Assembly: GCA_963800275.1 (NCBI GenBank)
Contig: CAWDAI010000006.1
Coordinates: 186,001 to 250,000 of the forward strand
Length of the DNA stretch: 64,000 nt
Reading direction: 5' to 3'
From: JAFMJV01 sp963800275
GTDB taxonomy: Bacteria; Chloroflexota; Limnocylindria; Limnocylindrales; CSP1-4
Below, piece by piece: positions 24,747 through 33,106 of this stretch. The notes under the pieces are model-generated. The model saw only the letters and a program-made list of their open reading frames with translations, did no database searches and was not told the DNA's origin. Each line of letters begins with the position of its first letter. Positions within the stretch are counted from its first letter, which is position 1. Made by a program: the position numbers and the translations under genes.

Positions 24747-24790
24747 ACCCCTCCCTCGGACAGCATGTCCGGCGGAGGGGTTCGTTCTTG
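24747..24790 (+). terminator. intrinsic-type terminator after the first Tad cassette
   Basis: A two-part perfect hairpin lies 38 bases after the TadG-like stop: outer stem ACCCCTCC / GGAGGGGT (24747-24754 and 24774-24781), inner stem CGGACA / TGTCCG (24757-24762 and 24766-24771) with loop GCA. It is followed by TTCGTTCTTG, a T-rich tail. This is the clearest terminator in the window. Confidence 0.8.
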
Positions 24791-24987
24791 TGCGCTCAGG
24801 TGTTAAGCAGGGTGCGCCAGCCGTTGACTTCCATCGCCACTAATCGCGCTTCGGTGTGGTCGAAAAGTACCGGGGAGCGTACCATCGTAATGTGGTTCGG
24901 GGGACCACTGGTCACAGTCGCCGGTCCTCCTCCTGGACCCGAGTCCTGAGCGCAGGCCCACGTGGGCCCGACTAGGGGGAATGGCCA

Positions 24988-25974
24988 GTGAAGCGCATCG
25001 CGGGTTCCCTGCGATCCCGCCATCGAGACGTTTCGACTCCAGGGACTGGCCTCACGCGTTCGCGCGGCCAGTCTCTGGTGGAGTTCACCCTGGTCATTCC
25101 GGTGCTTCTCCTCATCGTTTTGGGTGCGCTTGACTTCGGCCGAGCGTTCATGGGTTGGATCGTCCTCAACAATGCTGCACGGGTCGGTGCGAACTACGCA
25201 TCTCTGTATGCGCCCGCGTGGAATGGTGGTGTCAACGCGAGCACCCGCCAAGACGCGTACGAGCAACTCGTGGCAGGCGCCAGGAGAGAGGCGGCAGGTG
25301 TCTTCGCAGGCTGTGATGACGAGGTTGTGCCGAGCCCTGCTTTCCCGAGTGGGTATGAGATCGGTGACTATGCCGTCGTCGAGTTGGATTGCGGATTCCA
25401 GCCGATCACACCTCTGATCGGGGAGATCCTCTCTTCAGGTGGTGGCACCTTGCCAGTCGGAGCGAAGGCCGTGTTTCCGATTCGCACGGGCAAGATCGAC
25501 AGCCCTCCCGAGGATCCGGCGGGGCTCTGCAGGTCCACTTTCACGTATCAGGCGGAAGCTGAGGACCCGCACGCGGTTCAGTTCACGAATACGACGGCTG
25601 GCGGGAGCGGGATATTCGCTTGGGACTTTGGGGATGCGGAGTACGAGGTCGTCGAGAACCCGCTGCACATCTATGAAGAGGGTCGGGCTTACAGCGTGAC
25701 ATTTCAGGCCGGCGGCTGTACTTCGATCACCTACCCGGTGCTGGTGCTCGATGAGGCACCGGAGGATCCACCCCCACCTGGCGACACCCGCTGCCAGGTT
25801 CCGGTATTCGCCGACACATTGAATACTGGCGCCATCGCACTCTGGTCAGATGCTGGGTTCACCGGAACCATCACATACATCCCTGCGGTCGGCGAATGGA
25901 CGGTTGCATCGCAGACGTTGGTAGGCAACTCCCTACAGGCCTGTGATGAGGACATCACCTTGAGGAAGAAATAG
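24988..25974 (+). CDS. TadE-like pseudopilin fused to a PKD-like domain (cassette 2, first)
   Basis: A 328-residue protein starting at GTG 24988 with an AGGGGGA site upstream. The N-terminus has SRGQSLVEFTLVIPVLLLIV, GALDFGRAFMGWIVLNNAAR, a TadE domain to about residue 165. It is followed by a PKD-like repeat (residues about 175-255: VQFTNTTAGGSGIFAWDFGD, HIYEEGRAYSVTF), a Pro-rich linker (EAPEDPPPPGD) and a C-terminal strand domain. PKD domains typically extend surface proteins and bind polysaccharide or protein. The region is visibly poorer in G+C and uses more T-ending codons than the flanking genes. Confidence 0.78.
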   Translation: MKRIAGSLRSRHRDVSTPGTGLTRSRGQSLVEFTLVIPVLLLIVLGALDFGRAFMGWIVLNNAARVGANYASLYAPAWNGGVNASTRQDAYEQLVAGARREAAGVFAGCDDEVVPSPAFPSGYEIGDYAVVELDCGFQPITPLIGEILSSGGGTLPVGAKAVFPIRTGKIDSPPEDPAGLCRSTFTYQAEAEDPHAVQFTNTTAGGSGIFAWDFGDAEYEVVENPLHIYEEGRAYSVTFQAGGCTSITYPVLVLDEAPEDPPPPGDTRCQVPVFADTLNTGAIALWSDAGFTGTITYIPAVGEWTVASQTLVGNSLQACDEDITLRKK

Positions 25975-25982
25975 GACTGGCC

Positions 25983-26450
25983 ATGGACGACCAGTGCCAA
26001 GCCAAGACCGTCCCCGCGGCGAGGGAACATCAGCTCGGTGGGGGGTTGGTGGAGTTCGCCCTGGTCCTGCCATTGCTCGTGCTTGTGATGCTTGGGTTGT
26101 TCGACGGTGGCCGGGCGATCATCTTCTACTCAGAGTTGTCGAACGCCTCACGCGCCGGCGCTCGCGTGGCAATGGTCAACCAGTCGAACGATGCGAGTTG
26201 CTCGGGTAGCGAGCCCACGTTCAAGTGCGCCGCTGCTGCGCAGACGAGTGGTACTGGACTGACCGCCTCTGATATCGGCGACCTCACGATCGAGGGGGAC
26301 GACTGCGCCCTCATCAACGCATGCAGTGTGACAGTGAAGGTGGAGTACACCTACGAGCCGATCACACCGGTCATCGGCGACCTGATCGGTCCGATCGATC
26401 TGGTGGCTGAGTCCACGATGCCCATCGAACGCCAGCACACGGGCCCATAG
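25983..26450 (+). CDS. TadE-like pseudopilin (cassette 2, second)
   Basis: A 155-residue protein, eight bases after the PKD-TadE gene. It reads LGGGLVEFALVLPLLVLVML and DGGRAIIFYSELSNASRAGA, the TadE domain, with Gly-Gly instead of Gly-Gln at the processing site. Two pairs of Cys occur in the exported part (around residues 72-81 and 107-113). It ends in VKVEYTYEPITPVIGDLIGP, the same terminal strand motif as the TadE genes at 24988 and 28915. It is likely a minor pseudopilin. Confidence 0.8.
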   Translation: MDDQCQAKTVPAAREHQLGGGLVEFALVLPLLVLVMLGLFDGGRAIIFYSELSNASRAGARVAMVNQSNDASCSGSEPTFKCAAAAQTSGTGLTASDIGDLTIEGDDCALINACSVTVKVEYTYEPITPVIGDLIGPIDLVAESTMPIERQHTGP

Positions 26451-26459
26451 GAGATGCAC

Positions 26460-27662
26460 ATGGACACGAGGCACTTCGGCTCGCGCGAAGGAGGGCAAGT
26501 CTTGCCACTCTTCGCGCTTGGGCTTGTCACCCTCATCGCTGCCATCGCGCTCGTGCTGGACGGCGGCTTCGCTCTCGCGAAGCATCGCGAAAGCCAGAAT
26601 GCGAGCGACGCGGCGGCCGAGGCTGGCGCAGTCGTCTTGGCGGAGCACCGATCTGGTGCCGACCGAACGGATTCCGAAGTGTGGGATGCCGTACAGGGTG
26701 TCCTCACCGCGATGGGCATGGATGTTGTTGGTTCCAGCGCCGAGTACACCAGGATCGATGGGACCGGACTTGGGCTGATGGTCGGCGAGAGCGGCGGTTC
26801 TGCGTCCGCCCCACCACCAGCGGCGTGGGGAGTCACCGTCAATGGTTCGTTGCCTGTCGACACCTTTTTCGCACGCGTCATCGATATCGACGAGTTCGAC
26901 GCAGCGACGACGGCAACTGCCATAACCGGGTATGGCAAGCCCGCGGGAACTACGCTGCTTCCTGTCACGCCACCGATCACGATGGTCACGTGTGATGGCA
27001 CCAACCGGCCGCTGAGCACGGCAACGCGATGGGGCACAGAACAGATCTACAAAGTGCCCCTGTGCTCCAACGGTGCCGGCAATGTCGGTTGGTTGGATTG
27101 GTCAGACGAATACGACGAGAATGAGGGGGGCGGCAAGGTCGAGATCGAGGACCAGATCAGGAGTCCGTACATTCCCCCTCCAGGGATCTTGATCCCGGCG
27201 TGGCACCAAGTAGCCGAGACTGGCAGCCCGAACAAGATCGGGATCGAGGACGCCCTGCGAGAGCACGACGGTGAGATTGTCCTTCTTCCTATCTTCGATG
27301 CATGGTGCACAGGAGACGTGGAGCCGAACAGCGACGGGGTTCTGGACTGCCCTGAGGGCGATGTGAGCCCAGTCGAGAGCCCCGATCCCAGTAACCCAGG
27401 TGGCGGCGCCAAGATGTGGTATCACCTCCAGGAGATCGCCGCGTTCGAGCTTTGCTCGCCGGCGATTGACGGCTGCACCGAGCATGGTGCGTACATCAAC
27501 TCAGCGACCGAGGCCACCCAGATCTGCGAATCGGGTAACGGATCCACGCGTTGTCTCGTTGGCAAGTTCGTCAACTTCATCCCAGGCCCGGGTTACGTCA
27601 CCGGCGAGCTCGATACCACGGCTGGGCCTTCGAACTTCCTCGTCATCCAACTGATCAGGTAG
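26460..27662 (+). CDS. TadG-like exported protein (cassette 2, third)
   Basis: A 400-residue protein. I choose ATG 26460, six bases after AGGAG; the ATG at 26454 abuts that site directly. The N-terminus REGGQVLPLFALGLVTLIAA and VLDGGFALAKHRESQNASDA is the TadG-like anchor. The remainder (about residues 150-400) is a globular exported region with about ten cysteines and acidic Asp/Glu patches (DEYDENEGG), unlike the TadG-like proteins of the other two cassettes. No vWA metal site is visible. It is followed by a 371-base non-coding stretch. Confidence 0.75.
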   Translation: MDTRHFGSREGGQVLPLFALGLVTLIAAIALVLDGGFALAKHRESQNASDAAAEAGAVVLAEHRSGADRTDSEVWDAVQGVLTAMGMDVVGSSAEYTRIDGTGLGLMVGESGGSASAPPPAAWGVTVNGSLPVDTFFARVIDIDEFDAATTATAITGYGKPAGTTLLPVTPPITMVTCDGTNRPLSTATRWGTEQIYKVPLCSNGAGNVGWLDWSDEYDENEGGGKVEIEDQIRSPYIPPPGILIPAWHQVAETGSPNKIGIEDALREHDGEIVLLPIFDAWCTGDVEPNSDGVLDCPEGDVSPVESPDPSNPGGGAKMWYHLQEIAAFELCSPAIDGCTEHGAYINSATEATQICESGNGSTRCLVGKFVNFIPGPGYVTGELDTTAGPSNFLVIQLIR

Positions 27663-28033
27663 GTCCCGACGCTCCAGCAGCGGAGTCGGGCCAGGTTGGG
27701 CCGGGAGGAGAACAACTGCGGTGCGGCACGCCCTTGTGGTCCCATCGCAGACGTCGGGACAGCCATCCGAGCCATACGTTCACGAATGCTAGTCGAGTTT
27801 GACGGCTGCATCAGGCATAGCCTCCAGATTTCCCGGTTCTGGTCCATGGTGGACCGCTGGACACCAGTGCGGTGATGTGCAGTCACGCCGTTGATTCCTG
27901 TCAGCAGAAAGGCCCAGCGCGCCTATGCACTTTGGTCAGGGGACGGTACGATTGAGCCCAGCCGAGGTACCAAGGGTCATCCCTCTGCTGTTCGTCCGAG
28001 CGCCAGATGCCTGCCCACTCTCCGGAGGCGAAT
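27663..28033. other. non-coding stretch between Tad cassettes 2 and 3
   Basis: No credible gene. It contains a bulged hairpin (see 27665-27690) and a perfect short hairpin GGTCCA-TGG-TGGACC (27841-27855) that may be regulatory. The right end should contain the promoter of cassette 3, but I cannot identify convincing -35/-10 boxes. Confidence 0.6.
27665..27690 (+). terminator. possible terminator hairpin after cassette 2
   Basis: Two bases after the TadG-like stop, CCCGA (27665-27669) pairs with TCGGG (27686-27690) and CTCC with GGAG, with a two-base bulge and an AGCAGC loop. The downstream tail (CCAGGTTGGG) is poor in T, so it may act only weakly or in mRNA stability. Confidence 0.4.
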
Positions 28034-28918
28034 GTGGAACCAAACAAATTCAGGGCCGGACCAGAGACCTCCCGGTCGTCATCGTCGCGGTCGGCTGGTC
28101 AGGCGCTCGTCGAGTTCGCGCTCGTGCTGCCCGTCATGCTTCTCCTACTGCTGATGGCAGTCGATTTCGGTCGTTTGTTCACGACCTACATCGCTGTCAA
28201 CAACGCCGCGCGGGAGGGTGCGTTCTACGCTGCCGAGCACGCCAAGGACACCCCGTTCGACCAGTCGACGTTCAACGCCGCGGCGCGAGCGGCCGCAGAG
28301 AGGGAGGTCAACGTCCAGAGCCAGGGCGGAGAGGGCACGCTGTCGGTCAGCCTGCCGGTCTGCTCGGTCGCCGGGGTACCATCCAGCACAGTGTCGTGCG
28401 AGACGGCGGCTGCCAGTGGTGGTGTAACGGGCTACCAGGCCACTGTGACGGTCTCTCGGCCCTTCTCGCTGATCACCCCCATCGTGGGCGACCTCTTCGG
28501 CGGTTCGCTTGACCTGACCGCGACATCAAGCGCGCCGGTTCTGAACGCGCCGAGCGTGATCGTGCTCCCCGGGGCTTCGCCGACTCCTACTCCGTCGCCA
28601 ACCCCCAGCCCGTCGCCTACCCCGAGCCCTACGCCCGACCCAGGAGCGTCGCCCAGTCCGTCCCCCGACCCGAACGCCAGCCCGACGCCCACCCCCTCGC
28701 CTACGCCTGAACCCACCTGCACAGTGCCCGACGTGACCTCGAGCGGCAACATCCACTGGTACTACAACACTGATCCCAACGCCCTCGATGCCTGGCAGGT
28801 GGCCAACTTCACCGGAGCGCTCGTGGACGACACCTCCAACCAGAAGATCAAGAGTCAGACGCGCGCCGCCGGATCGGTGGTGGTGTGTTCCAGCAGCATG
28901 ACTGTGAGCGACAAGTGA
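28034..28918 (+). CDS. TadE-like pseudopilin with a Ser/Pro/Thr stalk (cassette 3, first)
   Basis: A 294-residue protein. GTG 28034 has GGAGG five bases upstream; the longer ATG at 28007 has none. The N-terminus SAGQALVEFALVLPVMLLLL and AVNNAAREGAFYAAEHA gives the TadE domain (to about residue 170). It is followed by about 46 residues of nearly pure Ser-Pro-Thr repeat and a small terminal domain (TCTVPDVTSSGNIHWYYN ... ALDAWQVANFTG) with two Cys. The stalk would hold this domain away from the membrane and could be glycosylated. A related terminal stretch (WSDAGFTGTITY) occurs in the PKD-bearing gene at 24988. Confidence 0.78.
   Translation: MEPNKFRAGPETSRSSSSRSAGQALVEFALVLPVMLLLLLMAVDFGRLFTTYIAVNNAAREGAFYAAEHAKDTPFDQSTFNAAARAAAEREVNVQSQGGEGTLSVSLPVCSVAGVPSSTVSCETAAASGGVTGYQATVTVSRPFSLITPIVGDLFGGSLDLTATSSAPVLNAPSVIVLPGASPTPTPSPTPSPSPTPSPTPDPGASPSPSPDPNASPTPTPSPTPEPTCTVPDVTSSGNIHWYYNTDPNALDAWQVANFTGALVDDTSNQKIKSQTRAAGSVVVCSSSMTVSDK
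28577..28714 (+). repeat. Ser/Pro/Thr-encoding low-complexity repeat inside a TadE-like gene
   Basis: About 46 codons alternate TCG/AGC, CCN and ACN, encoding runs such as SPTPTPSPTPSPSPTP. The DNA is a degenerate 6-base repeat and may vary in copy number by slippage. It makes an extended, rigid linker. Confidence 0.85.
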
Positions 28919-29481
28919 ACCGACATTCCACCCGCACCCGCCAGGATGGCCAGACGCTCGTGGAGTTCGCCTTGGTCCTGCCGTTCTTCATGCTCATCCT
29001 CTTCGGGGTCTTCGATGCCGGACGGCTCGTGTTCACCAACTCGACCCTCTCCCAGGCGGCACGTGAGGGTGCGCGTCTGGCGGCCGTGGAGGCTGGCAAC
29101 GTCGGTCTCAGCGACAGCGATTGCGTCGACACCGCCGCCGATGTCGGGACCTCGGGTGGTATCGGTGCCAAGGTGTGCCCACCTTCCTTGACCTCGCTCA
29201 AGACGGACGTGGAGTCCGCCGTGGATCGGATGACCGCGGCGGTCGGTCCACTAGCGGCCGTCTATTTCTCCTGCGACCCAGACGGCACGGAGCCGAGTGG
29301 CGCCTGGACCGAAACAAGCGAGGGCAATGGCTGTGACGACGGAAGTGGCAACAGCCTCGGTGCCACCGGCGAATTGGTCTCGGTGCGGATCGAGCACGCC
29401 TATCAACCCATCACGCCGGTCATCGGCGAGATCTTCGGCACGATCACGCTCAGCGGGTCGGCCAGCATGACCATCAACTAG
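28915..29481 (+). CDS. TadE-like pseudopilin (cassette 3, second)
   Basis: A 188-residue protein whose GTG overlaps the previous stop by four bases (GTGA). The N-terminus RQDGQTLVEFALVLPFFMLI, DAGRLVFTNSTLSQAAREGA is the TadE domain. The exported part carries about five cysteines, and the C-terminus VSVRIEHAYQPITPVIGEIF matches the terminal strand pair in cassette 2. Likely role: minor pseudopilin acting with its cassette partners. Confidence 0.82.
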   Translation: MNRHSTRTRQDGQTLVEFALVLPFFMLILFGVFDAGRLVFTNSTLSQAAREGARLAAVEAGNVGLSDSDCVDTAADVGTSGGIGAKVCPPSLTSLKTDVESAVDRMTAAVGPLAAVYFSCDPDGTEPSGAWTETSEGNGCDDGSGNSLGATGELVSVRIEHAYQPITPVIGEIFGTITLSGSASMTIN

Positions 29482-29490
29482 GAGGTCATC

Positions 29491-30555
29491 GTGACGGACC
29501 ATTCACGGCAGAAGGGCCAAGCTCTTGCGCTCCTCGCCATCGCCTTGGCTGCAATCGTGGCTGGCGTCGCTGTCGTCGTCGACGGCGGATATGCGTATGC
29601 ACAGCGTCGCGCCTCGCAGAATGCGGCCGACTTCGCGGCGATGGCGGGCACTCGCCTCATCGGCCAGGCGCGGACGAACAGTTCCGTTAGTGGCGGACAG
29701 GTCCGGAGCGCGGTCGATACGTCGCTCACCTCGAACGGTGCCTCGCTCGTCTCTGGCACATACATCGATGAGGACGGCCAGGCCATCGGTGCCCTCTCAA
29801 CAGGCGGGTCGATCCCGCCGAACGCTTTTGGACTCGTCGTGCAGGCCAAGACAGACTGGCAGCCGTTCTTGCTCGGAGTCATCGGGATCACTGACTGGGC
29901 GGCCGGAGCCAAAGCCACCGCCAAGACGCCGGGCGAGGCGCTCGGCGGTGGGGTCATGCCGGTGGGGATCCAGGACTCTCAATTCGATGGCCTCGTGCCC
30001 TGTCCCATCACCGATCTCGGCACCTGCATCGATCAGAACCTCACGTCGGGGGCACTCAACATCCCCGGGGGGTTCGGCTGGCTCAAGTTCGGCCTCCAAG
30101 GTACCGGGGGCAAGTGCAGCTGGACGAGCAGTCTGGGCATGATCGCCGACGGCGGCTGCCAGACCAGCAAGACCTACCTTGATTCGCAGATCGGCCCGCC
30201 GGCCGACTCGCACGGCTGCTGCACTGCGGTGGACCAGAGCGGCAGCGTGGACCTCATCGGCAGCCTCACCGGCAACGAGTGGGGAGACCTCAGCTTCTAC
30301 ATCGATAACCGTATCCCCGTTTGGGTGCCGATCTGGGACTCGCCGCAGGGAACTGGCGCGAACTCCTCCTACCACATCGTCGGATTCGGCGCGATCGTCT
30401 TCACCGGTGAGAACGAGCACGCCAAGTGGCTGGAAGGTGCGGCTATCGCAGATGCCTGCAAACCCGGTACGGCCATAACTGGCACGTCGTATTGCACGGA
30501 ACCCGGTGGGCCCTTCGTCTTGGGCGCGACCGGGGAAGTGTTCCTGGTGAACTGA
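29491..30555 (+). CDS. TadG-like exported protein (cassette 3, third)
   Basis: A 354-residue protein starting at GTG 29491 with AGGAGG five bases upstream. The N-terminus RQKGQALALLAIALAAIVAG, DGGYAYAQRRASQNAADFAA is the TadG-like anchor and processing region. The exported region (about residues 150-354) contains Gly- and Cys-rich segments (GGKCSWTSSLGMIADGGCQT, SHGCCTAVD) and ends in strands (SSYHIVGFGAIVFTG). It is different again from the two other TadG-like proteins. No vWA motif. Confidence 0.77.
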   Translation: MTDHSRQKGQALALLAIALAAIVAGVAVVVDGGYAYAQRRASQNAADFAAMAGTRLIGQARTNSSVSGGQVRSAVDTSLTSNGASLVSGTYIDEDGQAIGALSTGGSIPPNAFGLVVQAKTDWQPFLLGVIGITDWAAGAKATAKTPGEALGGGVMPVGIQDSQFDGLVPCPITDLGTCIDQNLTSGALNIPGGFGWLKFGLQGTGGKCSWTSSLGMIADGGCQTSKTYLDSQIGPPADSHGCCTAVDQSGSVDLIGSLTGNEWGDLSFYIDNRIPVWVPIWDSPQGTGANSSYHIVGFGAIVFTGENEHAKWLEGAAIADACKPGTAITGTSYCTEPGGPFVLGATGEVFLVN

Positions 30556-30668
30556 GGACCAGGTCAGCATGGTCGCCCCGGCTCTGGAAACGAGCTGGCG
30601 CCGGCGGAGCGTGACTCGGGGTAGCATCGTCTGACGGGAGGGACCAGCCCTTGCCAGTCGGAGGAACG

Positions 30669-32122
30669 ATGCGCCCCCACATGCTCCGTACCCTGGCCAC
30701 GCTCGTGGCCATCCTCGTCTCGCTGCTGACACTCGGCACCTGTCGCCTCCGTGGCGCAGAGCCCGGAGCCGAGCGCCGTACCATCGGCTTCCGCGTCGTC
30801 GGCGTCCGCGCCAACGGCCCCGGCCTCGGCCGCGCCAGCAGACGCCTGTGTCCAGCCCGAAGCCAGCCTCGCGCCGGTCGCCCAGGAACCGCTGTCCATC
30901 CCGGAGGACTTCCGCATCGCGCTGTTCGACGGGGTCTGGCAGGGCATCCGCGACTACTACTGGGACCCTGACACCAACGGGCTCGACTGGGACGCGATCG
31001 GCGATGAGTACGCGCCGCTGATCATCCAGACCGACGATGCCTACGAGGTCTACTCGCTGCTCTCGGAGATGGTCGGCCTGCTCGACGACCCCTACACCGG
31101 CTTCTTCGCGCCGGAGGACCTTGCCAGCACGGAGGCGTTCAACGCCAGCTACGGCGGTATCGGTGCCCTCCTCGACACCAGCGCCGCGGGTGAGGACACC
31201 GACGGCCTGCGGATCATCTACGTCTTCGATGGCGGCTCAGCCAAGGATGCCGGCATCCGTCCCCGCGACCGCATCGTCGCGGTGGAGGGCGACCCGTGCG
31301 CTCGCATCGCGGACATCCGCGGCCCGTCGGGCACGGACGTCACGCTGACCGTGGTCTCGCCGGGCGAGGAGCCGCGCGACGTCATGCTCGAGCGCCGCCA
31401 GATCGACCCCACCATCCGCCCCGTCGCGCACCGGCTGGACGTCGACCCGACGGTCGGCTACCTGGGCATCATCTCGCTCGCCGGACAGGCGGGCATCGAT
31501 GGTATCCAGCAGGGCCTGACCGAGCTCCTCCGCGGCGACCCGCTCGATGGGCTCATCATCGACCTGCGAGCATCCGACACGGGCGCGCCGGCGGTCACCA
31601 TCTCCACGCTCGGGAACTTCGTCGAGGGTGAGGTCGGCGAGTATCACTCGCGCGTGGGCAACGAGCCCATCGAGATCGAGCCGAGCGACCTCTTCGACCA
31701 GTACGCCGAGGTGCCGGTGGCGGTGCTCGTGGACGAGCAGACCGAGGCCGATGCCGAGCAGCTGGCGGCGATCCTGCAGGACCAGGGCCGAGCGGTCATC
31801 GTCGGCGCCCAGACCTCCGGCCAGACGCACGGCGTCGCCACCATCGACTTCCCCGAGGGCTCGCTGCTGCAGGTCGTGTCCTTCGGCTTCCAGCTCCCGG
31901 ACGGCCGGACGCTGGAAGGGGAGGGCGTGACGCCCGACGTGCCGGTCGAAGCTGACTGGCTGGCCTATCCGGAGTCGGAGGACCCCTTCATCCTGGCCGC
32001 GCTCGACGCGCTGTCGGCCCCGGTCGCCAGCCCGGGCCCGGAGGGTGGCTCGGCGCCCAGCCCGGCAGCCACCGCGCCAGGCCACCGAACCTGCGACCGC
32101 CGAGGCCTCGCCTGCCGGATAG
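30669..32122 (+). CDS. S41-family (C-terminal processing peptidase-like) exported protein, dyad apparently missing, two +1 frameshifts
   Basis: An exported S41-fold protein, 483 residues when two frames are joined. The signal peptide (MRPHMLRTLATLVAILVSLL) is in one frame. Skipping one base near 30737-30743 leads to the Ser/Ala/Pro linker and body: S41 N-domain (FRIALFDGVWQGIRDYYWDP), PDZ (YGGIGALLDTS ... GGSAKDAGIRPRDRIVAVEG) and catalytic core. Where active peptidases have GSASASE, this has QTEADAE, and the Lys of the GKG motif is Gln (TSGQTHG), so Ser and Lys both look absent. Skipping one G at 32080-32081 gives the tail ATEPATAEASPAG and a TAG at 32120-32122. It follows the third Tad cassette. 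Confidence 0.75.
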
Positions 32123-33106
32123 AGGTGGCAGGCCACCTCGTGGCCCGGCTCGACCTCGATGAGCGGCGGGACCACGCGCTCGCAGACGCCCGCGATGACC
32201 GCCGGGCAGCGGGGTGCGAAGGCGCAGCCGGGTGGCAGGTCGCCCGCATCGGGCGGCTCGCCCCCGACGACCGGGCGCTGCCGATGGCGGTTGGCCGGAT
32301 CCGGCTCCGGCACCGCCGCCAGCAGGGCCTTGGTGTAGGGGTGCAGCGGGCGCTTCGATGATCGCAGCTGCCGATGCCAGCTCCACCACGCGGCCGGCAT
32401 ACATCACCGCGATGCGGTCGGCGAAGTGACGCGCAGAGGCCAGGTCGTGGGTGATGTACAGGAACGTCAGGCCGCGCGCTCGCTGCAGCTCGGAGAGCAG
32501 GTACAGGATCTCCGCGCGACTCGACGCGTCGATCATCGAGACGGGCTCGTCCGCGACCAGGTAGTCGGGCTCCAGCACCATGGCGCGGGCGATGCTCACG
32601 CGCTGTCGCTGGCCGCCGGAGAGCGTGTGGGGGTACTTCTCCACGAACTCGGCGGCGGGAGAGAGCTTGACCTGTTCGAGGGCGTCGAGCACCCGTGGCG
32701 CCTGCTCTGACCGGTCCGTGGGGCCGTGGATGTCCAGTGGCTCCGCCACCAGCTGTCCCACACGCATGTAGGGGCTGAGGCTGGAGAACGGATCCTGGAA
32801 GATGGCCTGGGCGCGGCGGCGGAAGGCGAGCATGGACTTGCCGCTGAGGCCCGCGATGTCCTGGCCTTCGAAGATCACTCGCCCATCGGCTGCCGGCACC
32901 AGCCGCAGGGTGGCCCGGCCGAGCGTCGTCTTGCCGCTGCCCGACTCGCCCACGACCGCCACCGTCTCTCCAGAGGCGAGGTCGAGCGAGACGCCCGTGA
33001 CCGCGGCGATCGGCCGGGTATGCAGGAACGAGGTGCGCACTTCGAACCGGACCGAGAGGTCCTCGATGCGCAGCACCGGCCCGTCCGTCGTGCGCGGTTG
33101 GCTCAC
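31965..33106 (-). CDS. peptide-type ABC transporter ATPase (DppF/OppF-like), two +1 frameshifts
   Basis: ATPase of an oligopeptide/dipeptide/nickel-type importer. Walker A GESGSGKTTLG, Q-loop AIFQDPFSSLSPYMRV, signature LSGGQRQRVSIARAM, Walker B YLVADEPVSMID and the H-loop ITHDLASARHF are intact. At CCC (32350-32348) one C must be skipped to reach PLHPYTKALLAAVPEP and the C-terminal GCAFAPRCPAVIAGVCE, the iron-sulfur-like CxxxxxxC region of this family. A second skip at 32081-32080 gives a stop at 31967-31965 and a 379-residue product. GTG 33106 overlaps the previous stop (GTGA). The 3' end overlaps the S41 gene tail to tail. Confidence 0.82.

Noticed and set aside
28577..28714. Short periodic repeat considered as a CRISPR array
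   Set aside because: The period is about six bases with no spacers, and it encodes Ser-Pro/Thr-Pro inside a gene.
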